Source: Marisediminitalea oceani
Lineage (GTDB): Bacteria > Pseudomonadota > Gammaproteobacteria > Enterobacterales > Alteromonadaceae
NCBI RefSeq assembly: GCF_003731635.1
Contig: NZ_RCUA01000078.1
Location: forward strand, 64,062-128,061
Length of the DNA stretch: 64,000 bases
Direction: 5' to 3'
Shown piece after piece: positions 1 through 8,760 of the stretch. The position numbers and the translations under genes were made by a program. The notes under the pieces are model-generated. The model was not told the DNA's origin. It did no database searches and saw nothing but the letters and a program-made list of their open reading frames with translations. Within the stretch, counting starts at the first letter, position 1, and each line of letters begins with the position of its first letter.

Positions 1-2
1 AT

Positions 3-614
3 GCCGGTAAACTCAGTCAGTTACACCAGCACAATACGCATGTTATGCGCTGGGGAGCACCCGTTGAGCAATGGCCCGGGATCTCTATTGGTTGTGATAA
101 TTTTAGTGGCGGGCAGTCTGTTACCCGTCATTTACTCTCCCACGATTACCGCTCGTTTGCGTTTATTGGCGATATCGGCGACAAAGCACCTGAGTTTCAG
201 AGTCGTTACGAAGGCTTTCTCAGTGCGCTGGATAAACATCACACTCATCTTCAGTACGATGCTATCTCTTCTGAGGAGGCTGGTATTGAGGCGGCAAAGC
301 ATTTATTGGAAACCACTTCAGCACTGCCCGATGCCATTGTGTGTGCGGCAGATATTATTGCAGTGGGAGTGTTGCAGCAGCTTAAAGAAGCCGGGATACG
401 AGTACCAGAGGATGTTGCGGTAGTCGGTTTTGACAATATTCAGTTAGCAGCGTTTACCACCCCCGGTCTGACCACCGTGCAGCAAAACACCGCCCAGGCT
501 GGCGAAAAACTGGTAGAAAATCTGTTGTTAGCGATTGATGGCCATCCAACGGATGACCATTTGTTGCCAACTAATCTGGTGGTTCGTCAGTCTTGCGGCT
601 GCGACATCAAATAA
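3..614 (+). CDS. LacI-family transcriptional regulator, 3' part only
   Basis: The frame is open from the left edge, so the N-terminal helix-turn-helix lies outside the window. What remains is the sugar-binding (periplasmic-binding-protein-like) core. Typical LacI/GalR features are visible: a GCDNFSGG segment, the FIGD strand, DAIVCAADIIAVGVLQ, then VVGFDNIQ followed by TTPGLTTVQQ near the C-terminus. It faces the GH13 amylase gene tail to tail, only 17 bases away, and lies in the same region as a maltodextrin-type receptor and a pullulanase. A maltose/maltodextrin-responsive repressor or activator is therefore the best guess. The likely operators are the two identical palindromes at 2529-2542 and 17465-17478. 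Family membership is clear; the effector is inferred from context only. Confidence 0.88.
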   Translation, partial: AGKLSQLHQHNTHVMRWGAPVEQWPGISIGCDNFSGGQSVTRHLLSHDYRSFAFIGDIGDKAPEFQSRYEGFLSALDKHHTHLQYDAISSEEAGIEAAKHLLETTSALPDAIVCAADIIAVGVLQQLKEAGIRVPEDVAVVGFDNIQLAAFTTPGLTTVQQNTAQAGEKLVENLLLAIDGHPTDDHLLPTNLVVRQSCGCDIK

Positions 615-631
615 GGCCGGCCACCTTACCG

Positions 632-2299
632 CTACTGACGGCCCATCTGGTTCAGTAGAGCCCGGGTAAATGCCGAGTTACTGATCGGCTGATTGCGCAC
701 ATACACCCGCACTGAGTGAGCCGGTACCGTGCTGGCCAATGTGCCATTTTGTGCTTCCGCTACCTTGCCGGTTAATTGCTCCTGCCATTGGCCCTGTTCA
801 ACAAATTCATCGGCAGTCATGGTGACCGGCGCATCGCCTTTATTCAGCATGACCAGAGCAATCTGGGTTTTATCATTCTCCACCAGCACCCGGTAGAACA
901 TGGCCTGGTTGCCTTCCATCGCAAGATTGTATTGCAGGCCCCGTTGTAAAGCTGGCGTGGTTTTGCGTACTTCTGCAATGGATTTTAAGGCCTGGCGAAT
1001 AGGGTTTTCACGCTGTTCGTTGAGTAGCGCCTGGCCAATAAAGTTGCGGTTACCGGCGTGTTCAGCAGTACCGCGCATAAAGGCAAATTCAGAGCCCTGA
1101 TAAACCACCGGGATCCCACGGGCAGTAAACAGCCAGTTATGGGCGTCGATAAACCCTTCATCACTGGCATTCATTCGCGCCATATCATGGTTGTCATAAA
1201 AGGTCGTGAGCTCGTAAGGGTTATGGTACGGGCCGTGGGTCAGGTACAGGTGTTCAGCTAATTGGGCAAAGCTGCTGTCAGCTTTTTCAAACACATTTAC
1301 CATTGCCTTTTGTAGCGGGAAATCCAGCACCGCTATGCCCCCATTTTTGGGCTGCGTGTGCTGAGCGATAAAATTTGCGTCGTACTGAAAGCTTTCACCA
1401 AACATGTAAAAGCCCGGATGCTCAGCGCGGATCCGCTCCGCCATAGTTCGCCAGAAGCTATGCGAAACATGACGAATGGTATCGATTCTGAACGCGTCAG
1501 CGCCCTGCTCTATCCAGTACAAATAACTGTTGATCAGGTAATCCTGCACTGCCGGGTTATGCTCATTGAGATTGGATAGTTTGACCAGATCCGGGTACGG
1601 ATGAAAGAAAGCATGCAATGGTTCTGTTTGGGGCGACAGCTCCTCAGGGGCCAGATTCATGTGATCGGCCACCAGCTCGCCTTCTGCGTTATACAACTCG
1701 CCGTAGCCTGGCTGATCAACGGGCATTGTCCAGCTTGGGGTGCCATGATTGGCAACAATATCAAATACGGTTTTGAATCCCTTTGCGCGCATGGCACCGG
1801 TAAAGTCAGCATAACTCAAAGAATCGCTGACCAGGTGCTCGTCGGGCTTATAAAAATTGGTTGCCCAGTAGCCGTGATAGCCGGTTTTACCGCCGTCTTT
1901 AAACTGGCCGCCATAGGTGATTTGCTCATCCCCGGTGAACGCTTCATCCGGATTATCCAGTACCGGTGATAACCATACCGCCGTAAAGCCCATATCGGCA
2001 ATATAATCAGCGTTATTTAGCACGCCCTGTAAATCGCCGCCCATGTAGCCCACGTTGGCAAATTTGCCATCGGGGCCATCGAGGCGCAATTGCCAGGTTG
2101 GGTGTTCGCCGCCTTGCTGTTCATGATTGTTGGTAGGATCACCATCCACAAAACGGTCGGTCAGAACAAAATAAATGGCTTGCGCCGCAAATGGCTCTTT
2201 GGTGCCATAAATTTCTTCCTGCACTACCTTATCAGTGGTGCTGCAGCCAGTCAGTGATAGAGCAAGCAGCACTGATGCTGCGGGTATAGTCAATTTCAT
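632..2299 (-). CDS. GH13 alpha-amylase lipoprotein
   Basis: This 555-residue secreted glucan hydrolase has a lipoprotein signal peptide with lipobox LTGC (Cys19). It should be lipid-anchored, probably on the outer membrane, and hydrolyse alpha-1,4-glucans. GH13 regions are visible in order: region I DIVANH (residues 180-185), region II with nucleophile Asp273 in FRIDTIRH, region III with acid/base Glu302 in FGESF, and region IV with Asp372 in YDNHD. All three catalytic residues are present. After the barrel comes a short beta domain and a C-terminal tail. The closest activities would be alpha-amylase, neopullulanase-like or cyclomaltodextrinase; the exact bond specificity cannot be read here. 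It is convergent with the LacI-type gene and has a LacI-type palindrome 230 bases upstream, so induction by maltodextrins is likely. Confidence 0.93.
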   Translation of the reverse strand: MKLTIPAASVLLALSLTGCSTTDKVVQEEIYGTKEPFAAQAIYFVLTDRFVDGDPTNNHEQQGGEHPTWQLRLDGPDGKFANVGYMGGDLQGVLNNADYIADMGFTAVWLSPVLDNPDEAFTGDEQITYGGQFKDGGKTGYHGYWATNFYKPDEHLVSDSLSYADFTGAMRAKGFKTVFDIVANHGTPSWTMPVDQPGYGELYNAEGELVADHMNLAPEELSPQTEPLHAFFHPYPDLVKLSNLNEHNPAVQDYLINSYLYWIEQGADAFRIDTIRHVSHSFWRTMAERIRAEHPGFYMFGESFQYDANFIAQHTQPKNGGIAVLDFPLQKAMVNVFEKADSSFAQLAEHLYLTHGPYHNPYELTTFYDNHDMARMNASDEGFIDAHNWLFTARGIPVVYQGSEFAFMRGTAEHAGNRNFIGQALLNEQRENPIRQALKSIAEVRKTTPALQRGLQYNLAMEGNQAMFYRVLVENDKTQIALVMLNKGDAPVTMTADEFVEQGQWQEQLTGKVAEAQNGTLASTVPAHSVRVYVRNQPISNSAFTRALLNQMGRQ

Positions 2300-2528
2300 A
2301 AGAGCTATTATCCTGTGGTTCTGACGCCGAATCCGGAAATTAAAAACATCGCCAGTACCCCAGCTAGCAACGGAGTACCGGCGATAACAATGAGAAGCGT
2401 CTCATCATTGGAAAAAGTATGCAGTATGTGGCTGTAACCTTGCTCACCTTTTCGCGCAATAGCGGTGCGTAACAGCCTGTTAACAATGATTTAAATACTA
2501 ACGGCAGTTGGCCGGAACGCCAACTTTG

Positions 2529-2542
2529 TGCATACGTATTCA
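2529..2542. promoter_or_regulatory. LacI-type operator-like palindrome upstream of amylase
   Basis: The sequence is TGCATACGTATTCA, a near-perfect palindrome around a central CpG (one mismatched pair at positions 3/12), as is usual for LacI-family operators. Exactly the same 14 bases occur at 17465-17478, upstream of the receptor-pullulanase operon. Two identical copies in front of two glucan-utilisation units support a shared regulator. The regulator's identity is inferred. Confidence 0.72.
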
Positions 2543-2644
2543 CAGGATTAATGCAAAAGGACATGTTTATCTTCAAAGGTACGAATATTGCTTAAGTATT
2601 GTTTAAATAAAGGTTAATTTTAAATTTACTGCTGCGGTTGGTAG

Positions 2645-2670
2645 AGCAGATTTGCCTGACACAATCTGCT
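2645..2670 (+). promoter_or_regulatory. Leader hairpin just before the Amt-fusion ribosome binding site
   Basis: AGCAGATT (2645-2652) and AATCTGCT (2663-2670) are perfect inverted repeats around a 10-base loop, and the arms extend three more pairs if one G-U is allowed. The structure ends two bases before the ribosome binding site AAAGGG (2673-2678). It could act as a translational switch or as a protein-binding site; no function is shown. Confidence 0.5.
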
Positions 2671-2685
2671 TTAAAGGGTGACATT

Positions 2686-5600
2686 TTGGATACAGGCTGG
2701 TTATTGTTCGCTGCGATTTTAGTTTTTTGCATGCAGGCGGGCTTTTTATGCCTGGAAACGGGCAAAGTACGTAGCAAAAACAGCATTAATGTGGCGGCGA
2801 AAAATCTTTCAGATTTTATCGTCTCGTCGATATTATTCTGGATGTTTGGTTTTGCCATCATGTTTGGTCAGTCCAGCATGGGTTATTTCGGTACATCTGA
2901 GTTCCTTTTTGGTGCAAACCACTCTCCCTGGCAGTACAGTTTCTTTTTATTCCAGCTGATGTTTTGTGGCACAACCGCGACGCTGGTATCCGGCGCGGTA
3001 GCCGAACGGATGTCCTATCGCGGCTATCTGATCATCACCATAGTGTTGTGCACGCTTATTTACCCCTTCGTCGGTCATTGGGCGTGGAGCTCGTTATACT
3101 CTCCACAAAATCCGGGTTGGCTTGAAAGCCTGGGCTTCTTTGATTTTGCCGGCTCAACCGTAGTGCACTCGGTGGGCGGCTGGGTTAGTCTGGCTGCCAT
3201 CATCGTGCTCGGAGCGCGAGCCGGGCGCTTCGACGATAATCATACATTCCCCGCTGGTAGTAATTTGCCCCTCTCCGTACTGGGTACCCTACTCATCTGG
3301 CTTGGCTGGTTTGGCTTCAACGGAGGCAGTACCCTGACTCTCAATGAGCAGGTACCAGTCATTCTGGTAAATACCTGTCTTGCAGCGGCTTTTGGCGGGC
3401 TTAGTGCCAGTGCTTTGTTTGTCAGCCGGCATCGGTTCCTGGACGTGAGCATAATGCTCAACGGCGTCATAGCGGGCCTGGTTGCAATCACCGCCAGCGC
3501 CAATGTTGTTGAACCGGCTTCAGCGGCACTGATTGGTATTATCGCCGGGCTGGTGATGTACGGCGGCGAGCGCCTGATGCTAAAAATGCGTCTCGATGAC
3601 GCTCTGGGTGTAGTACCAGCACACTTGTTTGCCGGTGTTTGGGGTACGCTAGCCTTAGCGTTTTTCCATCAGTCTATAACCCTATTTTCTGACGCTTTCT
3701 GGGCGCAATTAAGCAGTCAGCTCATCGGCATAACGGTAGTCGGCCTGTTCAGCTTTACCCTCGCCTGGCTGGCACTGAATTTAATTAACCGTTTTATACC
3801 GCTGCGGGTGAGTGCTGAGCAGGAATACCTGGGTATGAACGTCACTGAGCACAATGCCACTACCGAATTGCTCGATTTACTCAACTCAATGCACATTCAG
3901 GAACGCCAGGCCAATTTTAACCAGCGGGTGCCGGAAGAGCCGTTTACCGAGGTAGGCCAGATTGCCAGACAGTACAACCGGGTTATTGAGCGCGTTCAGC
4001 ATGAAATGACACAGCGGGACTCCCTGCTAAGCGATTTTAAAAGCAGCGAAAAGCGTAAGAGCGCGATCCTCAATTCCTCGATGGACAGTATCGTTACCAT
4101 CAACCTTGAGGGTAAAATTATAGAATTTAATCCGGCAGCAGAACGCACCTTTGGTTGCTTACAGGCCAAAGTGATTAATCGCAACTTTATTGAGCTGTTT
4201 ATTCTGGAAAAAGATCGCCCCTCGGTGACAGAAAGCCTCAACAGTAAATTTGTTGCCTCCAGTGGCCTGCTCATTAACCGCCGCAATACGCTGATACTGC
4301 GCCGTTCCACCAGCGATACCTTCCCGGCGGAGATTACCATTACCGGTACGACTTTCGGCAGCAGTATAAGCAATGAGTTTACCCTGCATATCCGTGATGT
4401 AACGCGCCAACGCCGATTGCAGGAAAAATTGCGCGAGCTGGCCTACAGCGACCCGCTCACCGGATTATACAACCGCACCTATTTCCTCGATGCCTTACAG
4501 ATTGCCCTGCGCAACATTCATCAGGATTCTGACTCCGTAGCCGTGTTTTTTCTGGATCTGGACCGCTTTAAAAAAATTAACGACACGCTGGGCCATAAAG
4601 CCGGTGATGAACTGCTAACCGAAGTCGCCGCACGTTTAATTAACGTTACCCGGGAAAGAGATACCATTTGCCGCTGGGGCGGTGATGAATTTGTGATCAT
4701 GATGACGGGTAATCACGATGAAACCACGGTGGTTACCAGTGCCACCAAAATACTCCAGGTTATGCGTGAAGCGGTAAACCTGGGCGGCCGGGATCTCAAA
4801 ATCCCTACCAGCATCGGCATCAGCATCACCAGCGACGCTAATTGCCAGCCTATGACGCTTATCCAGCAGGCCGACATTGCTATGTACAACGCCAAGCAGG
4901 CTGGGCGGGATAATTTTAAAATATTTGAGCTGACCATGGCCCGGGATGCATCAGATCAGTTTAACTTCGAGCAAACGTTGCGTCAGGCTATCCAATCAGC
5001 CCATCAGTTTGTCATGTTTTATCAGCCTAAAGTAAATCAGCATCGCGAACTGGTTGGCCTTGAAGCATTGGTGCGGCTTGAACTCAGCCCGGGTAAATTC
5101 ACCTCACCGGCTGAGTTTATTCCGGTAGCAGAAGAATCTGGCCAGATCATCGCCCTGGAAGAACTGATCCTGCGACTGGTCTTTGCACAACTGGCCAGCT
5201 GGCATCACACTTATCCCCTGACGCCACGGGTCTCGATTAACCTGTCAGGCATTCACCTGCTGTCAGACACCTTTCTGCCGTTTTTGAATCAGTGCATGGA
5301 AGAGTTTGCCATTCCTGGCGCCTGGATTGAGTTTGAAGTCACCGAAAGCGTGTTTCTTAACGATATTGAACGCTGTATTCAAGTGTTACAGGTATTGCAG
5401 GGAATGGAAATTGCCATCTCCATTGATGACTTTGGCACCGGCTACTCCTCGTTAAACTACCTTAAAAACCTGCCGGTGGATGTGCTGAAAATCGATCGCT
5501 CCTTTGTATTGGAGTGTGCCAGCCAGAAGGAAGATGCCAAAATTTGTTCTACTATTATCGAACTGGCTTCGACCCTGGGGCTCAGTACCATCGCTGAAGG

Positions 5601-5742
5601 GGTTGAAAACCACGCTCAGTTTGAGTTTCTGGCCACCCACGGCTGCGATAACTTCCAGGGCTATCATTTTTACCGCCCCTTATCGGTAACACGCATCGAT
5701 GAATTGCTGGCCACCACACTCGAGGTGTCGGAGACTCACTGA
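2686..5742 (+). CDS. Ammonium transporter-PAS-GGDEF-EAL fusion protein
   Basis: The N-terminal 380 or so residues form an Amt/MEP/Rh ammonium channel. The paired pore histidines are present (His177 in VVHSVGG and His329 in PAHLFAGVWG, counted from an upstream TTG at 2638). A linker of about 80 residues follows, then a PAS-like domain (about 475-590), a GGDEF domain (GGDEF 681-685, with RERD 672-675 at the inhibitory-site position) and an EAL domain (EAL 809-811, DDFGTGYS from 930, KIDRSF and AEGVE). The catalytic signatures of both c-di-GMP synthesis and breakdown are intact. I place the start at TTG 2686 because AAAGGG lies seven bases before it and the transporter begins right there; the TTG at 2638 is possible but lacks a site. 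It probably links ammonium availability to c-di-GMP at the inner membrane. It is convergent with the methyltransferase gene, overlapping by seven bases. Confidence 0.92.
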   Translation: MDTGWLLFAAILVFCMQAGFLCLETGKVRSKNSINVAAKNLSDFIVSSILFWMFGFAIMFGQSSMGYFGTSEFLFGANHSPWQYSFFLFQLMFCGTTATLVSGAVAERMSYRGYLIITIVLCTLIYPFVGHWAWSSLYSPQNPGWLESLGFFDFAGSTVVHSVGGWVSLAAIIVLGARAGRFDDNHTFPAGSNLPLSVLGTLLIWLGWFGFNGGSTLTLNEQVPVILVNTCLAAAFGGLSASALFVSRHRFLDVSIMLNGVIAGLVAITASANVVEPASAALIGIIAGLVMYGGERLMLKMRLDDALGVVPAHLFAGVWGTLALAFFHQSITLFSDAFWAQLSSQLIGITVVGLFSFTLAWLALNLINRFIPLRVSAEQEYLGMNVTEHNATTELLDLLNSMHIQERQANFNQRVPEEPFTEVGQIARQYNRVIERVQHEMTQRDSLLSDFKSSEKRKSAILNSSMDSIVTINLEGKIIEFNPAAERTFGCLQAKVINRNFIELFILEKDRPSVTESLNSKFVASSGLLINRRNTLILRRSTSDTFPAEITITGTTFGSSISNEFTLHIRDVTRQRRLQEKLRELAYSDPLTGLYNRTYFLDALQIALRNIHQDSDSVAVFFLDLDRFKKINDTLGHKAGDELLTEVAARLINVTRERDTICRWGGDEFVIMMTGNHDETTVVTSATKILQVMREAVNLGGRDLKIPTSIGISITSDANCQPMTLIQQADIAMYNAKQAGRDNFKIFELTMARDASDQFNFEQTLRQAIQSAHQFVMFYQPKVNQHRELVGLEALVRLELSPGKFTSPAEFIPVAEESGQIIALEELILRLVFAQLASWHHTYPLTPRVSINLSGIHLLSDTFLPFLNQCMEEFAIPGAWIEFEVTESVFLNDIERCIQVLQVLQGMEIAISIDDFGTGYSSLNYLKNLPVDVLKIDRSFVLECASQKEDAKICSTIIELASTLGLSTIAEGVENHAQFEFLATHGCDNFQGYHFYRPLSVTRIDELLATTLEVSETH

Positions 5743-6239
5743 TCCAGGCGTAAGCGATTATTGGTGTCCCGGCTGGTCCGGATTAATTCCAGCGAGCTGT
5801 CATAGTCACTTTTCGCCAGTCTGTCATAAAGTAATACATTGACTGTGGCGGCCAGATTAAGACTGTTAAAGGTAGGGATGTACACTACGTGGTCACACTT
5901 CGCAACGAGCGAAGGCTCCATACTGCCGTCTTCAGGACCAAACAGATAAAAAGCATTATCCGGGTGAACGAATTCGGGTAAGGGTGTTGCGCCTTCCACC
6001 AGCTCAACCCCTACAACAGTGGCGCCGGACGGAATAACTGTTTCCAAATGGTCAACGCCAACCGTGGGGATCACGCGATGATAGGCTTTGGTATCAGCAT
6101 TAAATTCCTTAGCGTGACGAAAACGCTGGCCGGTATAAAACACACTGCTAACACCAAAGCAGCCGGCGGCTCGCAGAATACTGGCAACATTGGTCGCTGA
6201 TTTCGGGTTTTGTAACCCTATAGAAACGGCACGATACAC
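5736..6239 (-). CDS. SpoU/TrmH-family RNA 2'-O-methyltransferase
   Basis: This 167-residue protein has the three SPOUT signatures: NPKSATNVASILRAAGCFG near the N-terminus (motif 1), YLFGPEDG (motif 2) and IPTFNSLNLAATVNVLLYDR (motif 3). The last two build the knotted S-adenosylmethionine site. The length matches the minimal catalytic type without an RNA-binding extension, such as TrmL-like enzymes. The substrate could be a tRNA wobble nucleotide or another RNA, and the sequence does not decide this. The start ATG at 6239 is followed at once by the conserved motif 1, and GGAGGT-like bases precede it. It stands alone, convergent with the Amt-fusion gene. Confidence 0.88.
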   Translation of the reverse strand: MYRAVSIGLQNPKSATNVASILRAAGCFGVSSVFYTGQRFRHAKEFNADTKAYHRVIPTVGVDHLETVIPSGATVVGVELVEGATPLPEFVHPDNAFYLFGPEDGSMEPSLVAKCDHVVYIPTFNSLNLAATVNVLLYDRLAKSDYDSSLELIRTSRDTNNRLRLDQ

Positions 6240-6579
6240 GCTTTACCTCCTGTCTGAAGAAGCAAGCATTTTAGTCGGCTGAGACAAAATCACAACAACC
6301 ATTACAATCCAATAGCGCTTTATCAGCGTAGTTATGAGGTCGGGCAATTCCTACAGACAGTCGGGAAATATTTGCCCGCGGTACCAAACCATCATCAACA
6401 CGCCATCATTCAAACTCCATATACCCCCTATTTTCAATAAGTTACAAATAAAATTCCGACCAATCAAACGGTACAATTCCTGCAACCACTCTTGGTTAAC
6501 TATCATCAGGTCCTGATATTAACTGACAAAATTTCAGCGACACTGATTTATCAAGGATAAGGGTAATCAGGGGCTTACT
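6240..6579. other. Intergenic region, no gene seen
   Basis: These 340 bases separate the methyltransferase (minus) and the phospholipase D gene (plus). They should hold both promoters. A ribosome binding site AGGGG (6569-6573) precedes the downstream start by six bases. I found no strong -35/-10 pair, repeat or RNA gene. Confidence 0.5.
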
Positions 6580-8760
6580 ATGACCAAGCAAAATATTTTC
6601 GAACCAGGTAAGAATTGTTGGCAGGAAACTCAGGCCTGCTATTCCAGCCCGCTTATCGACTGTGCTAACTACTACCGGGCCTTGCATTCAAGTATTTGTA
6701 AAGCTGAAAAGCAAATCATCATCGTTGGCTGGGATATCGACAGCCGTATTCGTCTGCTTCATGGGGAAGAGGAAGAACAGTCTGAAGCCCCTTCACGGAT
6801 TGGCGACCTGATCAGGTGGAAAGCCGAGCAGAACCCTGACCTCAAAATCTATCTGCTACGCTGGGACTCGTCCTTTGCATTTTTCGATCAGCGTGAAATG
6901 TGGGCGCTGGAGGTTTGGCAGGATAAAACACCAGAAAACGTTCAGGCTATCCTTGATGACTCTATTCCCATGGGCGGCTCGCAACACCAGAAAATCGTTC
7001 TCATCGACAACGAAGTGGTATTTTCCGGTGGTATGGATGTGGCATTACACCGTTGGGATACCCGTGAGCATAAAATTGATGAACCAGGTCGCAACGGTCC
7101 GGACGGAGAATATGGTCCGTTTCACGACGTGCAAATCGTGTCCAGTGGTCCGTTGGTAAAACATTTTGCCGAGCTCGCACACTGGCGCTGGAACCGCATT
7201 GCCGAAAAACCCATCGAGTCTATTGGGTTTCCTGACACCGACATGGATGATTTGCCCAGATGCTGGCCGGACGGCGTAAAGCCCTGCTTTACCAACGCCG
7301 ATTGCGCTATCGCACGGACCATTCCGGAAATGGAAGACACCGAGCTGGTTCAGGAAGTGCGCCACATGCTGATCAATCTCATTGGTCAGGCAGAGAAATT
7401 TATCTACATTGAAAACCAGTTTGCCACCCGTGAAGAGATTGCTTACGCCATTAATAAGCGCATGAAAGAATGCCCTGACCTGCACGTGGTCATTGTTAGC
7501 TCTTACGATCCAAAAGGCTTGTTTGAATCTGAAGCTTACTGGGCGAGCCGTATTACGTTTAAGAATATTATCGAAAAAGATATCGATGACGATCGGGTAA
7601 TGATGACCTACTCGTCTATCCGCGATCAACAAGGCCGCATGGCTTACAAACGTGTGCATTCAAAGGTAATGACCATTGATAACCAGTATCTGGTGATTGG
7701 CTCATCGAACCTGAGTAATCGCTCAATGACACTGGATACCGAGGTCGATCTGGTCTTTCATGGCAGCACGGAAGAGAACCAGCGCTGCATCGAATTTGTT
7801 CGCAACGATCTGCTGGCAGAACATACCGGCCGGGAGACCGACCAGATGCAGGAACTGATCGACAGTGATGCGCCGGTAACGGCCATTATGGAAGGTCAGT
7901 TAGCCCACGGCTATGTGCTCACAGAAATTGATGACAGTGAATTTACCACCGCGTCGGAAACCAATGTGTTTCGGAGTATTTCTGATCCGGAGGAGCCGCT
8001 TGGTCCGGCAATACCGGATTTTCATGGTAAATTCAGTGCCATTACCAATCCTCGTCGCCGGACCATTATGATTAGCCTGGGAGTTATCATTCTGGCGCTG
8101 ATAGCCGGTGCGCTGATCCTAATCAGTAATACCGTCCCGTGGCTCGATGGCGACCGTATTCAGGCCTTCCTGGAAGAAAGTCGCGGTACGTACTTTGCCT
8201 TACCGACCGTATTACTGGTGTATCTGGTGGGTGGTCTCCTGTTCTTCCCGGTTACCGTGCTATCTCTGGCGGTGGCTGCCATTTTCGGCCCGATATGGGG
8301 TCCGATCTACGGCATCATGGGCGCCCTGCTGAGCGCCGGCACAACGTTCCTGCTGGGTAAACTGTTAGGTAATGCCGGACTACGCAAGCTGGGTGGCCCT
8401 AAAGTTGAGGCGGTTGATGAGAAGCTGAAAAAAAGCGGCATCATTGGCGTTGCAGCCATTCGCATGCTGCCGGTAGCTCCTTTCAGTCTGGTGAACCTGG
8501 TGGCCGGTATTTCATCTATCACACTGATACAATTCTTAATTGGCACCTTTCTGGGCATGGCGCCCCAGATGGTTGCGAAAGGCCTGGTAGGTGACTCTAT
8601 CATGCAGATTTTCAGAAACCCTTCAGCCGAGACTGTAAGCTATCTGGTAGGTGGCCTGGTGTTCTGGCTGGCAATGATTATTGGCTCGCAGAAAGCGGCC
8701 AAAATGTATCAGGCGAAAAAAGAAGAGGCAAAAGAAGAATCTGAAGAATGTATCGCTTAA
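6580..8760 (+). CDS. Phospholipase D-like protein with C-terminal VTT membrane domain
   Basis: This 726-residue protein has two HKD motifs: His136-x-Lys138 in HQKIVLID followed by GGMD, and His360-x-Lys362 in RVHSKVMTID followed by GSSNLSNRS. Together they form one phosphatidyltransferase/phospholipase D active site. A membrane anchor begins near residue 493 (RRTIMISLGVIILALI), and a VTT/SNARE-associated (DedA-like) domain spans about 535-690, with the LLFFPVTVLSLA and GxxGALLSAGTTFLLGK patterns of that family. The next gene overlaps its stop by 13 bases and is of the endonuclease/exonuclease/phosphatase family. The pairing recalls ybhP-clsB (cardiolipin synthase B) in Escherichia coli. The likely role is phospholipid synthesis or remodelling with an attached lipid-handling module. 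A secreted-type phospholipase is less likely because no signal peptide is seen. Confidence 0.88.
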   Translation: MTKQNIFEPGKNCWQETQACYSSPLIDCANYYRALHSSICKAEKQIIIVGWDIDSRIRLLHGEEEEQSEAPSRIGDLIRWKAEQNPDLKIYLLRWDSSFAFFDQREMWALEVWQDKTPENVQAILDDSIPMGGSQHQKIVLIDNEVVFSGGMDVALHRWDTREHKIDEPGRNGPDGEYGPFHDVQIVSSGPLVKHFAELAHWRWNRIAEKPIESIGFPDTDMDDLPRCWPDGVKPCFTNADCAIARTIPEMEDTELVQEVRHMLINLIGQAEKFIYIENQFATREEIAYAINKRMKECPDLHVVIVSSYDPKGLFESEAYWASRITFKNIIEKDIDDDRVMMTYSSIRDQQGRMAYKRVHSKVMTIDNQYLVIGSSNLSNRSMTLDTEVDLVFHGSTEENQRCIEFVRNDLLAEHTGRETDQMQELIDSDAPVTAIMEGQLAHGYVLTEIDDSEFTTASETNVFRSISDPEEPLGPAIPDFHGKFSAITNPRRRTIMISLGVIILALIAGALILISNTVPWLDGDRIQAFLEESRGTYFALPTVLLVYLVGGLLFFPVTVLSLAVAAIFGPIWGPIYGIMGALLSAGTTFLLGKLLGNAGLRKLGGPKVEAVDEKLKKSGIIGVAAIRMLPVAPFSLVNLVAGISSITLIQFLIGTFLGMAPQMVAKGLVGDSIMQIFRNPSAETVSYLVGGLVFWLAMIIGSQKAAKMYQAKKEEAKEESEECIA

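Larger units (their letters stand above)
2300..2685. other. Divergent intergenic region with operator and hairpins
   Basis: This is the control region between the amylase gene (minus) and the Amt-fusion gene (plus). It holds the palindrome at 2529-2542. On the amylase side there are two potential hairpins in the presumed leader: arms 2350-2358 / 2375-2383 (one G-T pair) and 2390-2395 / 2400-2405 (six bases, four-base loop). A further hairpin lies just before the Amt start. No convincing -35/-10 pair could be assigned by eye, and no additional gene was recognised. Confidence 0.6.

Noticed and set aside
1..423. Plus-strand open frame beginning at the first base
   Set aside because: It overlaps the LacI-family frame, has no family features and an unnatural composition. 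The overlapping frame has clear LacI motifs.
7045..7659. 204-codon frame antisense to the phospholipase D gene
   Set aside because: It lies fully inside a well-supported gene on the other strand, with no motif and no ribosome site.
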